64,000 nt of DNA from Bacteroidota bacterium (GCA_023475265.1 JAMCWE010000074.1:1-64000); one strand, 5' to 3'. Shown: positions 20,734 to 31,400, counted from the first letter of the stretch. Numbers and translations are program-made. The notes: a model not told the origin generated them from the letters alone.

Positions 20734-22611
20734 TTACGAAATAAACTTTCCCCTCTTCAAATAATGTGTGTGAAGAAGCTTATGCGAAAGCTTGCCGCAC
20801 GGTCCATCGGTTAAAAAGTTTTCGTAAATATATTTTATATGCGGATTCTCATGCGACTTTCTTACCGTCAGCGATTCTTCTTCTGCGTAAATTGCCTGCG
20901 CGCGCTTCTTTCTTATCTCAGCATTTGTCGGTATCGGCTGACCGCCGCCGCCGAGACATCCGCCAGGACAAGCCATTATCTCCACAAAATGAACATTGCT
21001 CAGTTCGCCCTTCCTAAGCATCTCCATTACCTTCTTTGCATTCGCTGTTCCGTGTGCAACCACAAATTTCAATTCAACTCCTTCAAGAAATTTATATTGA
21101 TCAACGCAATTCTCAAGCTTTACTGAAGCTTGTTTTACTCCTTCAAAACCGCGGCAAGGCTCAATTGCGAGATTCTTAAACGGAACCTCCCTTCCGGTCA
21201 CCAATTCGTAAACTGTTCTAAGCGCTGCTTCCATAACTCCACCTGTAGCGCCAAAAATTAATCCCGCACCGGATGCATCCCCGAACGGCTCATCAAAATT
21301 AGCCTTCGGCATTTCGGGTAAATAAATTCCCGCTTCGCGGATCATCTTTGCCATCTCGCGTGTAGTTAATCCGTAATCAACATCTTTATAACCCGAGGAA
21401 TTCATCTCAGGTCTGTTGCACTCGAATTTTTTCGCAGCGCATGGCATCAAAGCAACTGTAACAATATCCGCCGGATTGATTCCCGCCTGCTTAGCGTAAA
21501 AAGTTTTCATTATCGCACCGAACATTTGCTGAGGTGATTTTGCAGTCGATAAGTAACCAAGATATTCCGGATAAAAATGCTCAATGAATTTTATCCAGCC
21601 CGGCGAGCAAGAAGTGAATTGCGGCAGCTTTACAGATTCATCTTTATCGACAATTATTTTTTTTAGTCTGTATAATAATTCAGTTCCTTCTTCAATGATT
21701 GTTAAATCTGCTGTAAAGTTTGTATCAAAAACTTTGTCGAAGCCGATTCTTTTTAATGCGGTATTAAGCTCACCGGTAAAAGAATGTCCGGCTTCAATTC
21801 CAAACTCTTCGCCGATTGCAGCTCTCGGAGAAGGAGCTGTTTGAATTATAACATGCTTCTTTGGATTATCTATCGCTTCCCAGATTTCATCCGAAGGATC
21901 GTTCGCTCTAAGTGCCGCTGTCGGACACCGGTTGATGCACTGCCCGCAGTTTATACAGATTACATCGGCAAGCGGTTTATCCAGAAAAGTTCCGATGTAA
22001 GTTTCATGTCCGCGGTTGATTGCTTCCAACACGCCGACTTCCTGCAAATCGATGCAGGTGCGGACGCATCTTTTACAAAGAATGCACTTGCTCATATCCC
22101 GTACAACTGCCGCAGAAGAACGGTCAACTTGATAACGCGGCTTGTCTGCGTGTCCGAATGTATATTCGTCAACGCCGTATTCTTTTGCAAGTGATTGAAG
22201 TTCGCAGCTACCGTTCCGGAAGCATGAATAGCACTCGCCGTAATGCTCGCTTAACAGAAGGTCAATGATATGTCTTCTCGCTTTTCTTACCATTGGCGTT
22301 GATGTATGAATTTTTATCGGTGTTGTAATTGGGAACGAGCATGCTGTCTGTAATGTTTTCATCCCCTCAACATCGACAACGCAAATTCTGCAAACGCCAG
22401 CAATACACAAATCCGGATGATGGCAAAGAGTTGGTATATGAATTTGGTTCTGCCTGCACGCTTCGAGAATAGTAGTTCCTAGCGGAACAGAAAATTTTTT
22501 TTCATTTATTTGTACGGTAACCGTTCCGCCGATTGTTGTCGTATCTTCCGGTTTGGTGACTGTGAACGGCTGCTGGCTTACAGGGACTCTGATGTTTTCT
22601 CGCTTAGACAT
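20734..22611 (-). CDS. NAD-linked [FeFe]-hydrogenase catalytic subunit (HndD/HydA type)
   Basis: N-terminal [2Fe-2S], His-Cys cluster, two [4Fe-4S] motifs, H-cluster motifs TSCSPGW, MPCAAKKFE, MACPGGCLGGGGQP. Confidence 0.94.
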   Translation of the reverse strand: MSKRENIRVPVSQQPFTVTKPEDTTTIGGTVTVQINEKKFSVPLGTTILEACRQNQIHIPTLCHHPDLCIAGVCRICVVDVEGMKTLQTACSFPITTPIKIHTSTPMVRKARRHIIDLLLSEHYGECYSCFRNGSCELQSLAKEYGVDEYTFGHADKPRYQVDRSSAAVVRDMSKCILCKRCVRTCIDLQEVGVLEAINRGHETYIGTFLDKPLADVICINCGQCINRCPTAALRANDPSDEIWEAIDNPKKHVIIQTAPSPRAAIGEEFGIEAGHSFTGELNTALKRIGFDKVFDTNFTADLTIIEEGTELLYRLKKIIVDKDESVKLPQFTSCSPGWIKFIEHFYPEYLGYLSTAKSPQQMFGAIMKTFYAKQAGINPADIVTVALMPCAAKKFECNRPEMNSSGYKDVDYGLTTREMAKMIREAGIYLPEMPKANFDEPFGDASGAGLIFGATGGVMEAALRTVYELVTGREVPFKNLAIEPCRGFEGVKQASVKLENCVDQYKFLEGVELKFVVAHGTANAKKVMEMLRKGELSNVHFVEIMACPGGCLGGGGQPIPTNAEIRKKRAQAIYAEEESLTVRKSHENPHIKYIYENFLTDGPCGKLSHKLLHTHYLKRGKFIS

Positions 22612-23818
22612 TTTCTTTTCCTTTCCAGTTGGTGTTCAGAATTTCTTCCTTGAAGTTTTCCAGTATCGAAATGAATGAATTCGGACTCGACTGACCAAGT
22701 CCGCATTTTGATGCCACCTGCATCGTCCTCCCAAGTTCCTTCAAATTGTTGATGTAAGAAAAAGTAAATTCACCGCTTTCAATTTTTTCTATCCCATCCA
22801 TCAGCTTGATGTTCCCGATTCTGCACGGTGTACATTGTCCGCACGATTCTTCAATAAAAAACTCCATAAAATTTTTTAGAACTTTCAGCATATTGCGGCT
22901 TTCATTAAAGATGATTATGGAGCCGCCGGTAGCTGCATCTTCATAGCCAAGCATGCGGTCGAACTGCGTTTTGGGAATGCAAGTACCCGAAGCACCACCG
23001 GCCTGAACTGCTTTTGTATTTTTCGCTCCAACTATTTCAAGAAGCTCTTTAATCTTCGTTCCCCACGGAAGCTCATACACTCCGGGTTTTTCGCAATCAC
23101 CGGAAACAGAAAATAATTTTGAGCCGGTTGATTTATCGGTTCCATATTTCTTAAACCATTCTCCGCCTTTTAGAACGATGTGAGAAACCGAAGCTAAAGT
23201 CTCAACGTTGTTTACAACCGTCGGGTAACCGAGATAACCGGTGTTTACCGGGTACGGCGGACGATTCCTCGGCTCGCCTCTGCATCCTTCAAGCGATTCA
23301 ATCAACGCAGTCTCTTCGCCGCAAACATAAGCTCCGGAGCCAAGGCGGATACTGATATCAAAATCAAAATTTTCTTTTCCTAAAATATTTTTTCCAAGAA
23401 GATTATCTTCGCGCACTTTAGCAAGATAATCTTCCAGCGGCTGAAGCATGTATTCATATTCTCCGCGAAGGTAAACAATTCCTGTTTGGGCGCCAATTGT
23501 AAATCCCGCAATCACCATTCCGTCAAAAACAAGCTCCGGATATTCAAGAAGAAGAACTCTGTCCTTGAAAGTTCCGGGCTCGCCTTCATCAGCATTGCAG
23601 ACAATAAATTTTTTATCTGCATTTGCTGCGGCAGAGAGCATCCATTTCGTTGAAGTCGGAAATCCTGCGCCGCCTCTTCCTTTCAAGCCTGAATTCTTCA
23701 GCTCAAAGAGAATATTTTCTCTTCCGAGCTCGACAGCTTTTCTAATTCCGTCACCTCTTTTATATTCTGAAAACAGAACAGGCCCGCTTCGCTTTTTATT
23801 TTCTAATTTTATTTCCAT
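22604..23818 (-). CDS. NuoF-like diaphorase subunit of [FeFe]-hydrogenase, compact form
   Basis: GLKGRGGAGFPTSTKW, NADEGEPGTFKDR, SLBB, ESCGQCTPCRIG; no C-terminal 2[4Fe-4S] extension or N-terminal thioredoxin-like [2Fe-2S] domain. Confidence 0.92.
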   Translation of the reverse strand: MEIKLENKKRSGPVLFSEYKRGDGIRKAVELGRENILFELKNSGLKGRGGAGFPTSTKWMLSAAANADKKFIVCNADEGEPGTFKDRVLLLEYPELVFDGMVIAGFTIGAQTGIVYLRGEYEYMLQPLEDYLAKVREDNLLGKNILGKENFDFDISIRLGSGAYVCGEETALIESLEGCRGEPRNRPPYPVNTGYLGYPTVVNNVETLASVSHIVLKGGEWFKKYGTDKSTGSKLFSVSGDCEKPGVYELPWGTKIKELLEIVGAKNTKAVQAGGASGTCIPKTQFDRMLGYEDAATGGSIIIFNESRNMLKVLKNFMEFFIEESCGQCTPCRIGNIKLMDGIEKIESGEFTFSYINNLKELGRTMQVASKCGLGQSSPNSFISILENFKEEILNTNWKGKENV

Positions 23819-23825
23819 TGACGCC

Positions 23826-24299
23826 TCACTTAACTTCGTTTAGAATATTTACTGCGGCTTCGGGATTGAGATGAGTGAAAACTTTTTCGTTAACAAGCAT
23901 CACCGGCCCCTGGTCGCACATGCCTAGACAATTCGTAAACTCCAATGTTACTCGTCCATCGTTTGTAGTTTCTCCAAAGGTAATTCCGAGTTCTCGCTTT
24001 ACCGCAGTTACAACTTTGTCTTTGCCAGCCATGTCGCAGGAAATTGTCCGGCAAAGACGAACGATATTTCTTCCTTTCGGTTCTGAGCAAAGAAAAGAAT
24101 AAAATGAAATAACACTGTAAACTTCAACGGGATGAATGTTGAGCAGCCTTGCGATTTCCTGCTGGGCAAAATCGGAAACGTGTTTATGCTTCCTCTGAAC
24201 TGCCTGCAGGATTTGCAGAAGCGCTTGACGTTCGCTTCCAAATTGTTTTACCAAATTTTCTATCTCTTCCGAAAGAGAATTTTTTTCAAGCTCAAGCAT
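23826..24299 (-). CDS. NuoE-like [2Fe-2S] subunit; start taken at MLELEKN (ORF extends to 24344)
   Basis: C-x4-C (CRTISC) and CLGMCDQGP thioredoxin-like ferredoxin motifs. Confidence 0.9.
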   Translation of the reverse strand: MLELEKNSLSEEIENLVKQFGSERQALLQILQAVQRKHKHVSDFAQQEIARLLNIHPVEVYSVISFYSFLCSEPKGRNIVRLCRTISCDMAGKDKVVTAVKRELGITFGETTNDGRVTLEFTNCLGMCDQGPVMLVNEKVFTHLNPEAAVNILNEVK

Positions 24300-24300
24300 A

Positions 24301-24681
24301 TTACTTCGCCTCCTTCTTGTGAAGAAGCTTGTCAACCTTTTCAATCAACTGTTCCGGTGATATTGGCTTCTCGACAAATTCATCAACCGGCACGAGCTCG
24401 TTTACTCCGTAGTCCATACCGGATGCTTTTGAAATTGAAGTGTACATAATTATCGGCGTGGTAATTTTCTCGCGTCTGAATTTTTGCGCCAGGAAGAACC
24501 CGTCATCCGGCTCGTTCATCATTACATCAAGAATAATTAAATCCGGAGAATTTTCTTTTACGATTTTGTAACCGTCATCGGGATTGGTGGCGGTGATAAT
24601 TTGATGTCCTTTTGCTGATAAGACTAAACCGCTTGCATCAAGAATATCAGGATCATCATCTATAATTGCTATTATGCTCAT
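24301..24681 (-). CDS. Single-domain response regulator (REC only)
   Basis: IIAIIDDDPD...DLIILDVMMNEPDDG...VEKPI; abuts the NuoE-like gene. Confidence 0.9.
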   Translation of the reverse strand: MSIIAIIDDDPDILDASGLVLSAKGHQIITATNPDDGYKIVKENSPDLIILDVMMNEPDDGFFLAQKFRREKITTPIIMYTSISKASGMDYGVNELVPVDEFVEKPISPEQLIEKVDKLLHKKEAK

Positions 24682-25088
24682 CTTATATCCTGTGTGTTTT
24701 GAAATTTATTATTTAATCACTGAAACATTTCTGTACTTCTTTACAGCACTATTTGAAATTAGTAAATACACTTTCATATTGAATGCCACAAAGAAAAATT
24801 TAAAAATGATGATTAGTAAAAATTTATTCCTAAGAATGGAAAATTTCTTTATCAAAAAAGATAGTCGCTTGCTAAATAGGTAATAATTCGAAAAGAAAAA
24901 TTTAAGGCGCATGAAATTCTGTAAAAAAATAAAGCCAAGACTTTCAAAAAATATTCTCATATGAGAGATGAGGCGATTAAAAAATCAACATAGATATTCT
25001 TCACAAATAGCATCATCGTTTCAGCGCTATTCTATAGGTATGAAATTGATATTTATAAATATGGATTTGGAAATTCAGAAATGAAATA

Positions 25089-26336
25089 TTAATTCAGTTT
25101 GCTTTTATTCCATTCAGCAACCGCTTCATTAAATGGAAGCAATGCTCTGGGAATTGCACCATGCATATAAGAAATTAGAACTCCATAATTAACAACCGGC
25201 ACTCCGATTAAAGCAGCTTGTTTAATTCTAAACTGCATTGCATGCCTTGTCAGCATACAACCGCCGCAATGAACAATTAATTTAAATTCGGAAATATTGT
25301 CTGGGAAATCGTTCCCGCTGTTAATTGTAAATTCCAAATTCTTTTTTGTATGAAGCTTAAGCCATCTTGGAATTTTTACTCTTCCGATATCATCAGCTTG
25401 TTCATGATGTGTACAAGCTTCAGCAATTAATATTTTATCCCCATCATTAAGTGAATCTATTGTCTTTAATGCTTTGATAAAAAAAGGAAGGTCGCCTTTA
25501 TGCCGTGCCATCAAAATAGAAAATGTTGTCAGCTTAACATTATCTGGAACATCAGCAGCTACACGCATGATCGCTTGACTGTCTGTTATAACAAGATCAG
25601 GAGGATTTTTTAAGGTATAAAGAACTGATCTGAGCTCTTTATCTTTTGCTAATATCACAATTGTATCTTCGTCCAATGCTTCACGGATTGTTTGCACTTG
25701 TGGTAAAATTAATCTTCCTTTCGGCGCACCAAGATCAATTGGTACAACAAGAACAACAACATCTCCTTGATTAACTAAATCAGCAATCAATGGCGGTCCA
25801 TCTTCCTGCGGAAGCATGCGGATTACTTTTGACTTCAAGATATCAATGCCAACATTTTCATCGCATGAAATTTCAAAATGAGTTGCGTTAATAAGTTTTA
25901 ATTCCGAAAGCAAAACCGGATTAACACCATATTCAATTTTGTTTACTGCAATTACAAACGGCAACGATATTTTTGAAAGATAATTGAAAAGTTCCCATTC
26001 TTTCGGCATTAATCTTTCCCGGCCATCAAGCACAACAATTGCAAAGTCAGCAGATGCAATCATCTTAATTGTTTTGCTTATTCTCTTTTCTCCCAACTCA
26101 CCTTCATCATCAATTCCAGCTGTGTCTACAAGAACTATCGGTCCGTATGGCAGGAGTTCCATTGACTTTGTAACCGGGTCAGTTGTTGTTCCGGCAACTT
26201 CACTTACGATGCATAAATCCTGTCCGAGGAAAGCATTGACTAAAGATGATTTCCCAACATTTCTTCTGCCGATAACTGCAATATGTTTCCTCTCTGACTT
26301 GGCAACGGATAAGTTAGTTTTTGGTACGCTCTTCAT
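25089..26336 (-). CDS. hydF: [FeFe]-hydrogenase maturation GTPase HydF
   Basis: GRRNVGKSSLVNAFLGQ, VDTAGIDDEGELG, C-terminal ACTH...VHCGGCMLTRHAMQ FeS ligands. Confidence 0.95.
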   Translation of the reverse strand: MKSVPKTNLSVAKSERKHIAVIGRRNVGKSSLVNAFLGQDLCIVSEVAGTTTDPVTKSMELLPYGPIVLVDTAGIDDEGELGEKRISKTIKMIASADFAIVVLDGRERLMPKEWELFNYLSKISLPFVIAVNKIEYGVNPVLLSELKLINATHFEISCDENVGIDILKSKVIRMLPQEDGPPLIADLVNQGDVVVLVVPIDLGAPKGRLILPQVQTIREALDEDTIVILAKDKELRSVLYTLKNPPDLVITDSQAIMRVAADVPDNVKLTTFSILMARHKGDLPFFIKALKTIDSLNDGDKILIAEACTHHEQADDIGRVKIPRWLKLHTKKNLEFTINSGNDFPDNISEFKLIVHCGGCMLTRHAMQFRIKQAALIGVPVVNYGVLISYMHGAIPRALLPFNEAVAEWNKSKLN

Positions 26337-27849
26337 TCTTAATTCCCATTTCTCTTGTGAGCAAACCGTATAGTTCCTTTTCAGTTAAAAGTTTTTTCTG
26401 CTTTAACAATTCGATGAAAGTTAAATTTTTCGATTCTGCTTCGTTAACAATTTTGGCAATTGAATCATATCCAAAAATATTTATTAGCGACGCTGCCGCC
26501 GCTGATGATTTAAGAAGATTCTGTTTGCATCTCTCTTCATTTGCTCTTAATTCTGAGATACATTTATCGGAAAGATTATGAATCGCATCTCGCAGCATTT
26601 CTATAGATTTTAAAAACAAATGTGCTAAAAGGGGAGTAAAGGCATTCAATTCAAAATTACCTGAAGCTGCTAAATTTGAAATTACAACATCGTGCCCTTT
26701 TATAAGTTCCGAAACTTGAATAACATTTTCTAAAATCACCGGATTCACTTTGCCGGGCATTATGCTTGAACCTGCCTGCATTGCCGGTAAAATAATTTCA
26801 CCAAATCCCCCGTGCGGGCCGCTGGACATTAAACGAAGATCATTACAAATTTTTATTAAAGAGCATGCGCCGGCTTTTATAAGCCCGTGCACTTCAATAA
26901 ACACATCAAAATTTTGAGTTGCATCAATCAAGTCTTCTGCTTTTGCAATTGGAAGTCCTGTAATTTTTTTTAACTCAGCGTTCACAGACAATACATATTC
27001 CTTTGGCGCCGAAACAAAATTTCCGACAGCAGTTCCGCCAAGATTAACTGAACGGAGACGTTCTTCGGCATTATATAATCTCCATCTATCGCGTGCAATT
27101 GCTTGTGCGTAAGCTCCAAATTCCTGGCCAAGTGTAATTGCAACCGCATCTTGAAGCTGAGTTCTGCCAAGCTTAATAACATTGCTGAATTCATTTTCTT
27201 TTTTTTGTAACGAAGATTGAAGCACAGCAAATGATTCGGCTAATTCCCTAAGAAGAAAAATTGAAGCGACTTTTAACGCAGTTGGATAAGTATCGTTTGT
27301 TGATTGGGATAAATTAACATCATCAATCGGATGAATGAAATTATATTCGCCAAATTTTTTCCCGGCATAACTTAACGCAAGGTTGGCGATGACTTCGTTG
27401 ATATTCATATTAAGTGAAGTACCGGCACCTCCCTGATATGGATCAACAATTATCTTTTCATGGATACCAAATGATTCTTTCTTAATTGCCGATTCAGTTT
27501 CACCAATCAGCAAATCAATTGCTTTAATTATCGGTTCATATTTTTCTTTTGGCAAAAGTCCGATTTTAAAATTTGTTTCGGCAGCAGCGTTTTTAACAAA
27601 AAGATAAGCTTTAATTAATTGCAGATTTATTCTTTCGCCTGTTATCGGAAAATTATCCAAAGCTCTTAAAGTATGGATGCCATATACGGCATCATCCGTT
27701 AATTCAAGCATTCCAAGTGAATCACATTCTTTTCGCATCTTAATTAATTGTTTTTTCAATTGATGAAGACAAAAAACGTTCCAGATTAAAAAAATAAATC
27801 CCAATTGTTTTCTTACTATTTTCCAATCGATGAATATGGTTTCAAGCAA
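26314..27849 (-). CDS. aspA: Aspartate ammonia-lyase family enzyme
   Basis: [31 protein letters not shown] signature; within the hydrogenase maturation gene set. Real start probably internal (MRKECDSLG). Confidence 0.88.
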   Translation of the reverse strand: MLETIFIDWKIVRKQLGFIFLIWNVFCLHQLKKQLIKMRKECDSLGMLELTDDAVYGIHTLRALDNFPITGERINLQLIKAYLFVKNAAAETNFKIGLLPKEKYEPIIKAIDLLIGETESAIKKESFGIHEKIIVDPYQGGAGTSLNMNINEVIANLALSYAGKKFGEYNFIHPIDDVNLSQSTNDTYPTALKVASIFLLRELAESFAVLQSSLQKKENEFSNVIKLGRTQLQDAVAITLGQEFGAYAQAIARDRWRLYNAEERLRSVNLGGTAVGNFVSAPKEYVLSVNAELKKITGLPIAKAEDLIDATQNFDVFIEVHGLIKAGACSLIKICNDLRLMSSGPHGGFGEIILPAMQAGSSIMPGKVNPVILENVIQVSELIKGHDVVISNLAASGNFELNAFTPLLAHLFLKSIEMLRDAIHNLSDKCISELRANEERCKQNLLKSSAAAASLINIFGYDSIAKIVNEAESKNLTFIELLKQKKLLTEKELYGLLTREMGIKNEERTKN

Positions 27850-28042
27850 AATTTAAGTTTAGCTCTTCTCTGTTTTTAGAATTTGATTTCGCATTAGTGA
27901 TTATTTGGAATGAAATAAGCGATGATATTTCTGGTATGCTTATTGTTTTTTTCAATAATAAGCTGAACAAAGGGCAATTGATTTTATCAAAGCAAAATGA
28001 ATATGAATTCTATTTTTATTAATATTTATTACAAGTGAATGT

Positions 28043-29434
28043 ATGCTATTTATAAATGAAAATTATATAAGCTCATTATTAAATGATGATTCTTTAACAG
28101 ATGAAAATCTGCAGAAAGATATTTTACACAAGGCATCCGAAGCAAAGGGATTAACACTTAAGGAAAGCGCTGCACTGCTTAATATCAGCTCTCCTGAAAT
28201 TTATGATGAGCTATTTTATCGAGCGAAAGAAGTTAAAGAAAGAATTTATGGTAATCGATTAGTTTTATTCGCGCCTTTATATATAACCAATATTTGTGTG
28301 AACAATTGTCTTTACTGTGCATTCAGAAAAGACAACCGGCAATTGAAAAGAAAATCTTTGTCACTCGATGAAATTGAAGCAGAAGCCGAGTTCTTAGTTA
28401 AGCAAGGACAAAAAAGAATTCTCGTTGTCTTTGGCGAGCATCCGAAAAAATCTTCAATTGATTTTATAGGAGAAACAATAAACAGAATTTACAGCATCAA
28501 TTATAAAGGAAATAATATAAGAAGAATAAACGCCAACATCGCTCCTTTGTCGCTTGAAGATTTTAGAGCTTTGAAAAGTTTTGGGATTGGGACGTATCAA
28601 TGCTTCCAGGAAACTTACCATTACAAAACTTACATGAAGATGCATCCTGAAGGTCCGAAGCGTGATTATGCTTGGAGACTTTACTCAATGGATAGATCGC
28701 TTCAAGCAGGAATTGATGATGTCGGAATAGGGGCATTGTTTGGATTAACAGATTATAAATTTGAAACTCTCGCTTTACTTATGCATGCATTTGATCTCGA
28801 TTCAAAATACGGAATCGGACCGCATACAATATCAATCCCGCGGCTTGAGCCGGCACTAAATGCGCCTGCTGCTATAAATCCTCCTCATGCTGTTGATGAT
28901 TTATCATTTAAGAAACTTGTTGCTGTTATTAGATTAGCAGTTCCTTACACGGGAATGATTTTATCAACAAGAGAAAAACCCGAAATTAGAAGAGATTTAT
29001 TTTCTGTTGGAATTTCCCAAATAAGCGCAGGCAGCAGAACATCACCGGGAAGTTACCGTGAATCGAAAGAAAGCTTAGATGAACATGAGCTTGAACAATT
29101 TCAATTGGGAGATCATAGAAACCTTGATGAAGTTGTCCGCGATTGCACTTCACTTGGTTATCTTCCAAGTTTTTGCACTGCGTGTTATAGATCTAACCGC
29201 ACCGGCGATAGATTTATGGAGCTTGCAAAGTCCGGTAACATCGGAAAAATTTGTACTCCGAATGCGCTAGCAACTTTCCAGGAATACTTGAATGATTTTG
29301 CATCAAACGAAACAAAAGTAATTGCAGAAAATTTTTTGAAAAATGAAATAGAAGGAATCAACGGCACCACAAGGAAAAAAGTAGAAAAGATGATTGCGCA
29401 AGTAAATGCCGGTGAAAGAGATGTGTACATGTAG
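28043..29434 (+). CDS. hydG: [FeFe]-hydrogenase maturation radical SAM enzyme HydG
   Basis: CVNNCLYCAFRKDNRQLKRKSLS; C-terminal CTACYRSNRTGDRFMELAKSGNIGKICTPNA. Confidence 0.95.
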   Translation: MLFINENYISSLLNDDSLTDENLQKDILHKASEAKGLTLKESAALLNISSPEIYDELFYRAKEVKERIYGNRLVLFAPLYITNICVNNCLYCAFRKDNRQLKRKSLSLDEIEAEAEFLVKQGQKRILVVFGEHPKKSSIDFIGETINRIYSINYKGNNIRRINANIAPLSLEDFRALKSFGIGTYQCFQETYHYKTYMKMHPEGPKRDYAWRLYSMDRSLQAGIDDVGIGALFGLTDYKFETLALLMHAFDLDSKYGIGPHTISIPRLEPALNAPAAINPPHAVDDLSFKKLVAVIRLAVPYTGMILSTREKPEIRRDLFSVGISQISAGSRTSPGSYRESKESLDEHELEQFQLGDHRNLDEVVRDCTSLGYLPSFCTACYRSNRTGDRFMELAKSGNIGKICTPNALATFQEYLNDFASNETKVIAENFLKNEIEGINGTTRKKVEKMIAQVNAGERDVYM

Positions 29435-29479
29435 ATGAAATTGATAAGCAGTCATTATCCTTAACTTCTTGAACTTAAA

Positions 29480-29520
29480 CTTGATCTTGAACTTGCAAAT
29501 AGTTTAAGTTCAAGATCAAG
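29480..29520. other. Perfect 15-bp hairpin between hydG and hydE
   Basis: CTTGATCTTGAACTT - 11 nt - AAGTTCAAGATCAAG. Confidence 0.75.
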
Positions 29521-29541
29521 ATCAAGGGAAATCAAAATCAG

Positions 29542-30558
29542 ATGATTCAAAAAATTTTAAATAGAAAAATTTTGAGCAAAGAAGAGATCATCACTCTTCT
29601 CCGAGCCCAAGACAGGAACGATATCCAGGCGATTTATACCAAAGCAGACCAGGTACGAAAAAAATATTGCGGAGATGAAGTTCACTTAAGAGGGATTATC
29701 GAGTTTTCAAATTATTGCGAGCAGAATTGCCTTTACTGCGGATTAAGAAAATTCAATACCTCTCTAACAAGATACCGAATGACCGAAGAAGAAATACTTC
29801 AAACGGCAAGAACAATTTATGAAGCGGGAATAAAAACCATCGTTCTTCAATCCGGCGAAGATTTTGATTTTTCTGGTGAAGACATTACTCAAATAATCAA
29901 ATCAATTAAAAAAGAATTTGATATTGCTATAACTTTGAGTCTTGGCGAAAGAGATTTTGCAGAATATAAAATTTGGAGAGAAGCAGGCGCGGACAGATAT
30001 TTATTAAAGCATGAAACTGCCAATCCAAAACTTTATTCAACCTATCATCTTGGACAAAAGCTTTATGATAGAGTTGAACATTTGCATTATTTAAAATCCT
30101 TAGGATATCAAATCGGCAGCGGAAATTTAATCGGCTTACCAAACCAATCAATCGAAGACATTGCCGACGATATTATTCTTTGCCGTGATCTTGATGTGGA
30201 CATGGCTTCATTCAGCCCTTTCATTCCGTCACCAATGACTCCATACCAAAACCAGGAACAAGCTGATGTTGATTATGTTTTAAAAGTAATAGCAGTTGCA
30301 CGAATAGTTTTAAAGAATGTTCATATACCGGCAACAACAGCGCTTGCAACGATTGATTCAAACGGAAGAGAAAAAGGATTGATGGCCGGGGCAAATGTTA
30401 TTATGCCTAATTTTACGCCGTCAACTTACAGAAACCATTATGCAATCTATCCGAATAAAAAAGTTGTTGAAAATCCGATGCCGTCACTTCTTAACACATT
30501 ATTTATTGCCGGAAGAAAGATAGCTGAAGGGCAAGGTCATTCATTGAAAAATATATAA
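29542..30558 (+). CDS. hydE: [FeFe]-hydrogenase maturation radical SAM enzyme HydE
   Basis: CEQNCLYCGLRKFN, TIVLQSGED, GLPNQSIEDIADD. Confidence 0.94.
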   Translation: MIQKILNRKILSKEEIITLLRAQDRNDIQAIYTKADQVRKKYCGDEVHLRGIIEFSNYCEQNCLYCGLRKFNTSLTRYRMTEEEILQTARTIYEAGIKTIVLQSGEDFDFSGEDITQIIKSIKKEFDIAITLSLGERDFAEYKIWREAGADRYLLKHETANPKLYSTYHLGQKLYDRVEHLHYLKSLGYQIGSGNLIGLPNQSIEDIADDIILCRDLDVDMASFSPFIPSPMTPYQNQEQADVDYVLKVIAVARIVLKNVHIPATTALATIDSNGREKGLMAGANVIMPNFTPSTYRNHYAIYPNKKVVENPMPSLLNTLFIAGRKIAEGQGHSLKNI

Positions 30559-30625
30559 TGTTAATTTTTGACTTACTTTATTAAAGTTTTATTTTCCCTA
30601 ACATATAGTGTCGAGGCTTTAATAG

Positions 30626-30681
30626 CCACGCCCTTTCAGGGCGTGGACAAAGAATAAAAAAATATAAAAGGGCTTTAGCCC
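30626..30681. repeat. REP-like double palindrome
   Basis: CCACGCCCT-TTC-AGGGCGTGG then GGGCTTTAGCCC after 23 bp. Confidence 0.7.
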
Positions 30682-30730
30682 ATTTGATTAAGTTGGTCAA
30701 CTTCAGTTGATTATCTTTTGAAACACAATT

Positions 30731-31273
30731 CTATTTTGTCAGCTCGTACAATACCAGCTTATCTAATTTAACTTCTTTAAAATTCTTAAAACCATTTTGT
30801 TCGGACAACGATTTTACAAATTCCGGTTTTAATCTATGATCGATTGGCGGACCGAAGTCTTCCGTTTTATATTGCCACTCAAGTATAAAAGCTTTTAAGC
30901 GGCTGACTCTTTTTGCTTCAGCTAAAGTTTTATTAAAATCATCAACTTCATGCAAAACCACGCCGTAAAAAACAGCATCAAAAGAAGCATCATCAAAAGG
31001 AAGATTCTCTGCTGATGCAACTTTAAATTCAGCATCAGGTAAATATTTTTTAGCTTCTTCTATAAACAGCGGATTGACATCTACGCCGGCAATTTTAATT
31101 CCTCTCTCATGAAATTTTTCCGCAAACAGCCCGGTGCCTGTCCCAATATCTAAAATAGATTTTATATTGTTACCGGATAAGCATGTATCTACAACTTGGC
31201 TAACATTTAGCCTTTCTACTCTTTCGGCAGAGCGAAGCCTATCTGCATTCTGGTTGAAAACTCTTTCATTCAT
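30731..31273 (-). CDS. Class I SAM-dependent methyltransferase
   Basis: ILDIGTGTGLFAEKF, AENLPFDDASFDAVF. Confidence 0.85.
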   Translation of the reverse strand: MNERVFNQNADRLRSAERVERLNVSQVVDTCLSGNNIKSILDIGTGTGLFAEKFHERGIKIAGVDVNPLFIEEAKKYLPDAEFKVASAENLPFDDASFDAVFYGVVLHEVDDFNKTLAEAKRVSRLKAFILEWQYKTEDFGPPIDHRLKPEFVKSLSEQNGFKNFKEVKLDKLVLYELTK

Positions 31274-31400
31274 TCCAATTTCCTTGAATAAATTTCAAAT
31301 AATTTAAATAATATTTTCAGTAAAGTTTAAAAAGATATGTAATTATGATGCAGTATTATAAAAATGAGTTCATCAGTGTGCGGTAAATCTCTTAAATATT

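Noticed and set aside
21550-21610. H-cluster motif TSCSPGW instead of TSCCPGW as a defect
   Set aside because: From memory, the Ser variant is common in HndD-type multimeric enzymes and all other H-cluster motifs are intact; not treated as novel without an alignment.
20766-22268. Plus-strand ORFs inside the hydrogenase operon
   Set aside because: Antisense to a well-supported CDS; low-complexity, Cys/Arg-rich translations typical of shadow ORFs.
26314-26336. Overlap of HydF and AspA-like ORFs as frameshift
   Set aside because: Short same-strand overlap between stop and start, normal for operons.
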